Below are positions 41,178-47,906 of a DNA stretch of 64,000 nt, in pieces. The position numbers and the translations under genes are program-made. The stretch comes from Dermabacteraceae bacterium TAE3-ERU5 (GTDB lineage Bacteria; Actinomycetota; Actinomycetes; Actinomycetales; Dermabacteraceae). Within the stretch, counting starts at the first letter, position 1, and each line of letters opens with the position of its first letter. Location: the NCBI GenBank assembly GCA_019218375.1, contig JAHUUK010000004.1:62001-126000 (forward strand), in the 5' to 3' direction. The notes under the pieces are model-generated. The model was not told the DNA's origin. It searched no databases and saw only the letters and a program-made list of their open reading frames with translations.

Positions 41178-42055
41178 GTGCTCCAGCAGCAGGGTGCGCA
41201 GCTCCTCGGTGAAGTGGGGAATCTCGGCGCGCTGCGCGAACAGGCCGCCGTTGACGTACGGGGGAAGGAGGCCAGGGAGTCCTCCAGGTACGGATCGCGA
41301 GCCTCGACGGGCTGCGCCAGCACGTCAAACAGGTCCAGCAGTGCGCGCCGCATCTGGTTGGCCGGGAACTGGCTCAGGTAGCTGACGAACGAGTCGCGGC
41401 GGAACAATCCAGCGTCCTCCGCGAAGAGGCAAAATACTAACCGCACGCAAAGCATGTTTAGAGCGTGCTGGTCCTCGGGAGAGTCCGGGTTCAGGTACTG
41501 GCGGTGCAGGCCGTCGTAGAGCGCACCGATCAGCTCCCCTGCTTGCATGGAAACAAGGCGCTGACGTTCGCTGCGCGAATGAGCCGGGTCGACCAGAAAA
41601 TCGAGCAGGTGCAGCTGCTCGGGCAGCTCAGCGAGCGTGAATTCCGTGTATTCCTGGGCCGGATTCACCCGATTCAGGGAGTGGATACGAAAACTCTCAA
41701 AGTTGCAGACAACAATCCAGTCGGGACGCTCCTGATTAGGCAGCGAGTCGGCGTAGCGTTTCGCCTGTTCAAACGGGGTTACTCGCACGCCCTGGCGCAG
41801 CTCCGCGTGGTCTAGATCGACGCCGGAAGACTTCTGCTCCACGATCGTTTTCGCGTCGGGAATGCTGACGTCTATCCGCCCGCCCACAAACGTGCGCTGC
41901 TCGAACAGGCACTTCGAGCTGGCGTCGGCCATTCCAAACACGTCACGCAGCAGGTCAAGCCAGAACGCGTGGCTCTCCCCCATCTCGTAGCCGTGCCCGC
42001 TCCAGCGGGCCACAAACTCGCGCGCCGCGTTCTTCCGCTCAGCCGTCGTACCCAT
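41108..42055 (-). CDS. Restriction-modification fragment: nuclease and spacer part
   Basis: 315-residue frame. It starts MGTTAERKNAAREFVARWSG and contains the D-X10-EXK nuclease motif and the helical spacer, then loses frame at the C5 run near 41262 and ends in meaningless sequence at 41108. It has the true start of the gene. Confidence 0.8.
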   Translation of the reverse strand: MGTTAERKNAAREFVARWSGHGYEMGESHAFWLDLLRDVFGMADASSKCLFEQRTFVGGRIDVSIPDAKTIVEQKSSGVDLDHAELRQGVRVTPFEQAKRYADSLPNQERPDWIVVCNFESFRIHSLNRVNPAQEYTEFTLAELPEQLHLLDFLVDPAHSRSERQRLVSMQAGELIGALYDGLHRQYLNPDSPEDQHALNMLCVRLVFCLFAEDAGLFRRDSFVSYLSQFPANQMRRALLDLFDVLAQPVEARDPYLEDSLASFPRTSTAACSRSAPRFPTSPRSCAPCCWSTWQPTRTGRRSHPPFSAAFSSRP

Positions 42056-42170
42056 ACGCCCCGCCTTTAAAAGGATCCCCGTGTCTACGGGAAACAGGAT
42101 ATCGGAGCGCCCCTGCGGGCTACGGCCAAGTTACGCGGGTGCACCAAGCCGCGCTTTGGCGTATAGCCAA

Positions 42171-43124
42171 TTAAGCGGACGCACTCCCGCTGCCTGACAA
42201 CAGGTTTGCGGGCATATCGCCGTACCGGACCGGTTCAGCTATACCTTGTGCGAGCAGAGGGTTCTTTTCCAGGATCGGTTCTACGGTGTGCCGCAGCCAG
42301 TCCTCAGAGAGCCCGGAGCGGGTAGCTACATCATCTAGTGCGACTAGGATTTTATAGACCGAGTGGTCCAAGAAATTCCGTAACGCTTTCTTAACGCGGC
42401 CGCCGGTCTTGGGGTGCAGCCCGGGAGTATCGAGTACCCGGTGGTTCCACAGTTGAGCACAGTGTGCAACCCTGTTACGTAGATACACGAATGACCTCAC
42501 CTGACCTGGCAGAAGCCTGCGAGAGGCATTCATGGAATCTGCAATGTCATCTAACACGCCAGAATCACCAGAAGCTTCAATGAGCCGCGACAGGCTCCCG
42601 AACGAGAATGCTTCAACCGCAACCCAGATCGGCATACGATCATACGCTTCGGGTTTGTAGGCGTACCCTTGCTTGATCTCGTCACGATAGTGGGAAACAA
42701 AAGCTTCCTTGCTGCGGTCCAGGCTAGCGAGAGCGTGCTCTTCTACGCGTTCGACACCAAAGCGGGGCGACTGTGTAAATCCCTCGCCGCGTGCAAACGT
42801 CCCAGTTACCCCAACCCGATTCCCGTAAGCGTAGGCGAACCGGGTACGCAGAAGAACCTCGAGAGGGTGCAGCAGTTCGTCACAGACAGCTACGAGCTCC
42901 TGCTCCGCCTCGTAGAGATCACGTATGACATCAAACGAGGTGCCTTCCAAGAACTGGTTGTCACCCCGAGCAGGGTCACGCTGCCAATGCCGGAAGTAGC
43001 CGGAGAAGCGGTAGTAGCTCACCCGAGAGAGGAACTGTGCTGCATCCGTGCAGTCATCGACCCGCATACCGCGCTGTCTGAGCCGCTCTATTTGCTGCTC
43101 ATAGCTCAACCAGTCTTTCGGCAT
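42171..43124 (-). CDS. Abi_2 family (AbiD/AbiF-like) abortive infection protein with HEPN motif
   Basis: 317 residues from the ATG at 43124, six bases after GGAGG. A longer frame from 43271 is unsupported. The N-terminus LSYEQQIERLRQRGMRVDDCTDAAQFLSRVSYYRFSGYF is the hallmark of Abi_2. The HEPN RNase motif R-X4-H is seen as RNRVAH (Arg216-His221). Such proteins limit phage by cutting RNA or shutting down translation. It lies directly upstream of the restriction-modification gene in the same direction, with 115 bases between. It is probably the second arm of the same defence island. Confidence 0.82.
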   Translation of the reverse strand: MPKDWLSYEQQIERLRQRGMRVDDCTDAAQFLSRVSYYRFSGYFRHWQRDPARGDNQFLEGTSFDVIRDLYEAEQELVAVCDELLHPLEVLLRTRFAYAYGNRVGVTGTFARGEGFTQSPRFGVERVEEHALASLDRSKEAFVSHYRDEIKQGYAYKPEAYDRMPIWVAVEAFSFGSLSRLIEASGDSGVLDDIADSMNASRRLLPGQVRSFVYLRNRVAHCAQLWNHRVLDTPGLHPKTGGRVKKALRNFLDHSVYKILVALDDVATRSGLSEDWLRHTVEPILEKNPLLAQGIAEPVRYGDMPANLLSGSGSASA

Positions 43125-43138
43125 CGGCGCCTCCGTAA

Positions 43139-43193
43139 TAAAGAAAGGCCCCGGCCATTTGTGCATTCCGCAAAGGAAGAGGCCTGACCGGGG
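43139..43193 (-). promoter_or_regulatory. Terminator-like hairpin in the abi leader
   Basis: On the minus strand CCCCGG and GGCC pair with GGCCGGGG across about 40 bases, followed by CCTTTCTTT just before the ribosome site. It looks like an attenuator or part of a structured antitoxin RNA. Known abiF-type RNAs lie upstream of Abi_2 genes, but a match is not shown. Confidence 0.35.
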
Positions 43194-43222
43194 ATCTATT
43201 GCAAACCACTCTACGACAACGG

Positions 43223-43237
43223 TTGCATCTGATGCAA
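43223..43237. promoter_or_regulatory. Palindrome TTGCATCTGATGCAA in the abi leader
   Basis: Perfect 7-base arms around a central T. It lies about 100 bases before the abi start and could be an operator or the base of an RNA hairpin. Confidence 0.4.
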
Positions 43238-43351
43238 TGAAGTCTCTGACAGGCATCTCCGGACCGGACACAAAAGCGCACGGATGAGTACGCGGGAACC
43301 TACCCGGGTAGGATCGAGGGCGTTAAAAGAACTTATCCCCAGGGAGCAGCC

Positions 43352-43600
43352 GTGCCTATCGCTTTCGTCATCGCCACACTCGTTCAGATTGCGCTCGTCG
43401 TCGCCGTGGCATTCGCTGCCGTGGCGCACGAGCCGCGCCGTCGGCTCGCCACCTGGCTGGGCGCGTTCTTCTTTTTCGCCACGGTCTATGCGGGCGGAGT
43501 GCCCGGGGTTACGTTCAGCAACCGCTTGATCGCGCTGGTGCTGATCGTCGCCTGCGGCGGCGCTGCCTACCTCTACCGCTACAACCAGACCCACGGCTGA
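43352..43600 (+). CDS. Small hydrophobic membrane protein
   Basis: 82 residues from a GTG, six bases after AGGGAG. Three hydrophobic stretches (residues about 3-24, 33-48 and 56-76) make it a small integral membrane protein with an exposed C-terminal tail. I do not recognise a family and no motif suggests a role. It lies between the abi leader and the tRNA-fMet terminator. Similar small proteins are common in actinobacterial genomes. Confidence 0.65.
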   Translation: MPIAFVIATLVQIALVVAVAFAAVAHEPRRRLATWLGAFFFFATVYAGGVPGVTFSNRLIALVLIVACGGAAYLYRYNQTHG

Positions 43601-43693
43601 AACGTCCCGCCCCTGCGTGCCCTATCCGGGCCTATCTACGCGCCCTTAACTATCTAGGGAACGCAATTTTTCTCTTCTCTCCCCAGGCATAGA

Positions 43694-43733
43694 AGAAACC
43701 CGCCACCGGCTAGGCCGTGTGACGGGTTTTCTT
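43694..43733. terminator. Terminator after tRNA-fMet
   Basis: AAGAAACCCG and CGGGTTTTCTT form the stem around a loop with CACCGGC and GCCGTG. It follows tRNA-fMet on the minus strand and may also end the small membrane protein gene. Confidence 0.75.
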
Positions 43734-43739
43734 ATCTCG

Positions 43740-43813
43740 TAGCGGGGACAGGATTTGAACCTGCGACCTCCGGGTTATGAGCCCGGCGAGCTACCGAACT
43801 GCTCCACCCCGCG
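43740..43813 (-). tRNA. Initiator tRNA-fMet, anticodon CAT
   Basis: 74 bases on the minus strand. It has acceptor CGCGGGG with unpaired C1, the three G-C pairs in the anticodon stem (GGG and CCC) characteristic of initiator tRNA, loop CTCATAA, and T arm GGTTCAAATCC. CCA is not encoded. Confidence 0.93.
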
Positions 43814-43872
43814 TCGGTGATTACTACTTTACGCACCGTCCCTACCCCAGTCCAGTTCAGGGGGCCTTTTCG

Positions 43873-44892
43873 TTAGTCATGCCACTTTCGCGCCGTCGCT
43901 TCGCAGGGCAGCGCCATCTCTATCAGGCAGCCGCTGCCCGCGTTGCGAGCCTGCACGCTGCCGCCGTGCGCTTCGATCACGGTGCACACTATCGGCAGCC
44001 CCAGCCCGGAACCGGTTACCGCGCCCGGCGTACGCGCAGCATCACCGCGCCACCCGGCCTCGAACATACGCTTTAGGTCTTCCTCGCTCAGCCCCGCGCA
44101 TTCATCACTCACCGTTACGCGCAGCCAGCCGTCACGGTGCATCACCTGCACCGTGACAGTGCTATCGGGCGCGGTGTACTGGATGGCATTCACAATCGCA
44201 TTTTGCAGCGCCCGGGCCAGCAGGCCCGCGTCCCCCATCACTTCGGCCTGGCCGCCGTCAGTCGCGCCGCGCAGAGTCACCCCGCGCTCGGCGGCGAGGG
44301 GTTGCAACTGACCGATCAGATCGGAGGTAAGGTCGGCCACGCTCACCGGCTCCAGCCGCATTCCCGACGCACCGCTGCGCAGGCTAGCCAGGGACATCAG
44401 ATCGTTCACCATGCCGGTGGTGCGGTCGGCCTGCGCCACGATACGGCGATAGTAGAGCGCGGGATCGGACGCAACGCCGTCCTCCAACGCCTCCCCCATC
44501 GCCCGGATGCCGGCCAGCGGCGTGCGCAGATCGTGCGATAGCCAGCTGATAAGTTCTCGCCGCCCCTCCTCTACCTCGCAGCGGCGCCGCTCCGCCTCCA
44601 GCTCACTCGCGGCGCGCGTGATCGCTTCACGGTTTTTCATGGAGATAAACATGCCGCTCAGCAGAGCCGCGGGGAGCACGGAAAGCAGCAGGAGCAGCAG
44701 CACCCCGGTTTCCTCGAAAAGCATCAATTCCGCCCCGACCAGCAGCCCGGCGGCGAGCGCCAGCACCACCACGCACGGGCCGAGCAGCGAGGCCAGGCAC
44801 AGCGAATAGCGGGCGCTCCAGAGCGTTAGCACGGCCCCGGCTATACCCGTGGCAAGCGCCGCGGCCCCGGCCAGCAACAGATGTTCAGTCAT
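43873..44892 (-). CDS. Sensor histidine kinase
   Basis: 339 residues. Three membrane segments occupy residues about 5-80, with no large extracytoplasmic sensor. Phospho-acceptor His120 is in SWLSHDLRTPLAGI. The ATPase domain has N box NAIVNAIQYTAPD, and G boxes DECAGLSEED and GSGLGLPIVCTVIEAHGG. The start overlaps the response regulator stop by eight bases. It is the last gene of the thioredoxin-DipZ-RR-HK operon, so the stimulus may relate to envelope thiol redox. Confidence 0.9.
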   Translation of the reverse strand: MTEHLLLAGAAALATGIAGAVLTLWSARYSLCLASLLGPCVVVLALAAGLLVGAELMLFEETGVLLLLLLSVLPAALLSGMFISMKNREAITRAASELEAERRRCEVEEGRRELISWLSHDLRTPLAGIRAMGEALEDGVASDPALYYRRIVAQADRTTGMVNDLMSLASLRSGASGMRLEPVSVADLTSDLIGQLQPLAAERGVTLRGATDGGQAEVMGDAGLLARALQNAIVNAIQYTAPDSTVTVQVMHRDGWLRVTVSDECAGLSEEDLKRMFEAGWRGDAARTPGAVTGSGLGLPIVCTVIEAHGGSVQARNAGSGCLIEMALPCEATARKWHD

Positions 44893-45622
44893 TGCCGCCT
44901 CCTGCGTTCGGTTCCCAGCGGTAGCCGCGTCCCCAGACTGTTACCAGCCGGGTCGGCGCGGAAGGGTCGGCCTCGATCTTGCCGCGTACGCGCCGCACAT
45001 GCACGGTGACCGTGGAGTGATCGCCGTAGCCGCTCCCCCAGACCGCCGCCATTAGGTCCTCGCGCGAAAACACCTCGTTTGGGTGTTTGACCAGGTATTC
45101 GAGTAGTTCGTATTCGCGGGAGGTGAGGGCGAGTTCTTTCCCGCCGCGTGTGGCGTTACCTGCGGTGGTATCTAGCGTGAGATCGCCGTCCGTCAGTATT
45201 TCGCGCGTCTTCTCCTGCGCTGCGGCAGGGGTTTGGGCCGACGCTCTACGTAGCACGGCCCGTACGCGCAGCACGAGCTCGCGGGGGCTGAACGGCTTTG
45301 CCAGGTAATCGTCGGCCCCGAGTTCCAGGCCTGCGATTCTGTCGCTTTCTTCGCCGAGGGCGGTCAGCATGATGACGCTGCTGTGCACGCCTGCCGCGCG
45401 CAGCCTGCTAAAGATTTCCCTGCCGTCGATGCCGGGCAGCATTAGGTCCAGCACGATCGCGTCGTAATTGCCCGTTAAGGCTTCCTGCAACGCAGCGTTG
45501 CCGTCACCGCTTTGGGTAACGGCTATTTCCGCTGCGCGGAGGTAGTCGGCGACGACGCCCCTTACGGTTGCGTCGTCGTCGACTACCAGCACGCGCGGTT
45601 TATCACCCGAAGGTGAAGGCAT
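44885..45622 (-). CDS. OmpR/PhoB family response regulator
   Basis: 245 residues. The receiver domain has acidic residues VDDDATV and the phospho-acceptor Asp59 in IVLDLMLPGIDG, with the K of KPFSPREL. The C-terminal winged helix is LTSREYELLEYLVKHPNEVFSREDLMAAVWG. The gene overlaps dipZ by 20 bases and the kinase by 8 bases, so it is made with both. Target genes are unknown. Confidence 0.92.
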   Translation of the reverse strand: MPSPSGDKPRVLVVDDDATVRGVVADYLRAAEIAVTQSGDGNAALQEALTGNYDAIVLDLMLPGIDGREIFSRLRAAGVHSSVIMLTALGEESDRIAGLELGADDYLAKPFSPRELVLRVRAVLRRASAQTPAAAQEKTREILTDGDLTLDTTAGNATRGGKELALTSREYELLEYLVKHPNEVFSREDLMAAVWGSGYGDHSTVTVHVRRVRGKIEADPSAPTRLVTVWGRGYRWEPNAGGGND

Positions 45623-47300
45623 TGGCGCTCACGCCCTTATCGAACGTAATGGTGACCAGGGTGCCAACTTCGGGTTCGGGCAGACGCACCAGCCGATAGA
45701 GGCGGTGGCTATCTATCTGCACCGTCCCGTCACGCACGTCGTCTCCCCCGGCGTTGTCCTTACCTTCTACGCTGACGCGCACCTTGGGGTTGGCTCCCGC
45801 CTCAGCCTCCGGGCCGAGCACCAGGAAGAGCTGCTTGCCGTTGAAGCGGTAGGTCAGGGTGGCGCCGTCTTGCAACGCCGTCGCCTTTTCCTCGTCTACC
45901 CGCCAGTCTCCGTTCAGGCTCCAGCCGTTAACCGGCAGGGAGTCGGCCTGTTTGAAAGTGTGTTCACCGTCTGTCAGCGCGGGCTGGGACTGGAACTGGG
46001 AGGGGTCGGCCCGCTTGGTGCCCAGGTAGGTTTCGGGAGACTGGCCGGGGGTGACCTGTTCTACCTGCTTAGGCTTAGCAAGCTGGCTGCCCTTATCGCC
46101 GAGCAGATCCTTGATCTTCTGCTCCATTTTACTGTAGCCGCCCTCGCCAAAGTGCGCAAAACGTACGTTGCCGTCTTTGTCGATCAGGTATTTCGCGGGC
46201 CAGTACTGGTTGCGGTAGGCGCGCCAGGTTTCGAAGTCGTTATCGAGCGCCACCGGGTACTTGATGTTTTCTTCTTTCACCGCACGCTGCACGTTAGCGG
46301 GCACCTTTTCGAAGGCGAATTCGGGTGCGTGCACGCCGATGATGACCAGGCCCTTGTCGTGGTAGGTGTCGTACCAGGAGTTCAGGTAGGGCTGGGTGCG
46401 GATGCAGTTGATGCAGGAGTAGGTCCAAAAGTCGATCAGCACTACCTTGCCGCGCAGTTCCTCTAGCGTCAGCGGCTTGCTGTTGATCCAGTCCGTGAGG
46501 CCGACGAGTTCCGGCGCGGGAACGGAGAAGTCGTTCGGATCGGCCGAAGCTTTATCCGAAGCCCCCGAGTTGGGGCTGCCGACGGGCAGTAGCGTCTGCT
46601 CGATCTGGTACAGGCCGGGGAAGGTATCGACTATCTTCGCTTCGATCTTCTTGTCGGTCCCCGTGAACACGATCAGGCCGACGATGATGAACAGTACCGC
46701 GAGGGCGCGCTGGAACCAGCCCGACGGGTTCGCCGCCCAACCGAGTTTCGTTACCAACGCGCGGCCCAGCAGGGACACCGCGAGCAGCACGCTAACCAGG
46801 CCGATGCAGTACATGACCAGGTAGAACAGGCCGACAGCGGGTTTCGCGGGCAGTACCGTAGCGATCACCCAGGCGTAGGTGGGGCTGCAGCTGCTGAATA
46901 CAGGGCCGAGCGCGGCGCCGGTGAGGATCGCAGAAAGCGTACCGCCCTTTTCTTTTTGCGCATTGTGCAGCAGTTCGTGGGACTTGTTACCAAGCCGGGT
47001 GCGTTCCATCAGCCCTGCCCAGAGGCCGGGAATCAGCATCATGATGCCGAGGATGATCACCAGGCCGCCGGATAGGTAGCTCCACACGCGCGGGTCAATG
47101 TGGATCAGCAGCGTGGTGGCTTTCAGCAGCAGCGTGAAAGCAAACAGGGATGCAATCAGCGATCCCGCTACCAGGAACGGCCTGGCCCTGCTGCCGCCTT
47201 TGAGGCTGCCGCCCACGATGATGGGCAGGAAAGGAAGCACGCAGGGAGCCAGCACCGTAAGGGCACCGGCTACCAGCGAAAGTAGCGCTATAAGCAGCAT
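45603..47300 (-). CDS. DipZ-type cytochrome c biogenesis / thiol-disulfide protein
   Basis: 565 residues. The N-terminal CcdA domain has six membrane helices (LAPCVLPFLPIIVGG opening; FSSCSPTYAWVIATV). A redoxin domain follows with CXXC motif WTYSCINCIRTQPY, then a C-terminal beta domain (residues about 430-565) as in DipZ of mycobacteria. It carries electrons from cytoplasmic thioredoxin to extracytoplasmic thiols. It is preceded by the thioredoxin-like lipoprotein and followed, with overlap, by the two-component genes. Confidence 0.9.
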   Translation of the reverse strand: MLLIALLSLVAGALTVLAPCVLPFLPIIVGGSLKGGSRARPFLVAGSLIASLFAFTLLLKATTLLIHIDPRVWSYLSGGLVIILGIMMLIPGLWAGLMERTRLGNKSHELLHNAQKEKGGTLSAILTGAALGPVFSSCSPTYAWVIATVLPAKPAVGLFYLVMYCIGLVSVLLAVSLLGRALVTKLGWAANPSGWFQRALAVLFIIVGLIVFTGTDKKIEAKIVDTFPGLYQIEQTLLPVGSPNSGASDKASADPNDFSVPAPELVGLTDWINSKPLTLEELRGKVVLIDFWTYSCINCIRTQPYLNSWYDTYHDKGLVIIGVHAPEFAFEKVPANVQRAVKEENIKYPVALDNDFETWRAYRNQYWPAKYLIDKDGNVRFAHFGEGGYSKMEQKIKDLLGDKGSQLAKPKQVEQVTPGQSPETYLGTKRADPSQFQSQPALTDGEHTFKQADSLPVNGWSLNGDWRVDEEKATALQDGATLTYRFNGKQLFLVLGPEAEAGANPKVRVSVEGKDNAGGDDVRDGTVQIDSHRLYRLVRLPEPEVGTLVTITFDKGVSANAFTFG

Positions 47301-47307
47301 TTAGGGG

Positions 47308-47766
47308 TTACCTCTGTACCTCTCCAGCAAGCCCGGCGGCGCCGGCTCCCTGCCAGGTCTTTACCGCGTTACCGTCGGCATCGATCTGCACAAAGGTGTG
47401 CTGCATGGTGACACCGTACTTCTGGCGCAGCTCGGTGCTGGAATCGAAATCAACCTTCACCAGGGTGACGTCTTCCGGCACGAAGGAGGGGTTTTCCTTT
47501 AGTTCTTTATCGGTGTACTGGCACTGCGGGCACCAGGAGGCGCTGAAGTAGAGCACGGTCTTGGTGTTCGCGTGCGCCGCCGGGTCCTTGGCGTACTCGT
47601 CGTATTCGATGTACTTTCCGGCCGCACCGGTGTTGGCCGACTGCTGGGCCTGCTGACCGCTCACGGCGGAGTTTGGCTGCATTTGCGCATCGTTGCCGCA
47701 GGCTGCAAGGCCCAGGGCGCAGGTGGCGACTAGTGCTACAGCGGCGGCGTTCCTCTTGATACTCAT
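47308..47766 (-). CDS. Thioredoxin-like lipoprotein
   Basis: 152 residues. The signal peptide ends in a lipobox LGLAAC (Cys23), then a Gln/Ser-rich linker, then a thioredoxin fold with active-site WCPQC (Cys79, Cys82). It is probably anchored on the outer face of the membrane and works with DipZ downstream, which starts seven bases later. Full length; no truncation. The exact partner proteins are unknown. Confidence 0.88.
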   Translation of the reverse strand: MSIKRNAAAVALVATCALGLAACGNDAQMQPNSAVSGQQAQQSANTGAAGKYIEYDEYAKDPAAHANTKTVLYFSASWCPQCQYTDKELKENPSFVPEDVTLVKVDFDSSTELRQKYGVTMQHTFVQIDADGNAVKTWQGAGAAGLAGEVQR

Positions 47767-47833
47767 GTTTTCCAGTATCCCCCGCTGGGTCCGCGCAGCC
47801 CCAACATAAGTTATTAAAAATCTGTGAACAGAA

Positions 47834-47874
47834 CACGGGGGCCTTGCCGGTTATTTCCCGGCAAGGCCCCCGTG
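47834..47874. terminator. Terminator after UPF0182 gene
   Basis: CACGGGGGCCTTGCCGG and CCGGCAAGGCCCCCGTG form a long GC stem around TTATTTC. A T-run is lacking on the minus strand, so efficiency is uncertain. Confidence 0.65.
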
Positions 47875-47906
47875 CGGTTAGGGGTGTCCCCCTCTGCGAC
47901 GCTTGT

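Larger units (their letters stand above)
39157..42055 (-). pseudogene. MmeI-like type IIG restriction-modification enzyme, two frameshifts
   Basis: The full gene would encode about 966 residues. The nuclease domain (residues about 20-90) has the D-X10-EXK motif in RIDVSIPDAKTIVEQK; then a helical spacer, a methyltransferase with motif I FDPACGSGNFL and motif IV NPPFIGY (N6-adenine type), and a C-terminal target-recognition region. Frame is lost once in a C5 run (41260-41264; +1 or -2 restores the conserved YVNGGLF reading) and once in a run of ten G (40460-40469; eleven or eight G restore it, giving GLLDYVACWYAAAANYL and then FVSTNSICQG). The second is a typical phase-variation tract. Confidence 0.85.

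Noticed and set aside
43125-43271. N-terminal extension of the Abi_2 protein
   Set aside because: The ATG at 43124 has GGAGG at the right distance and starts the family-like sequence; the extension has neither.
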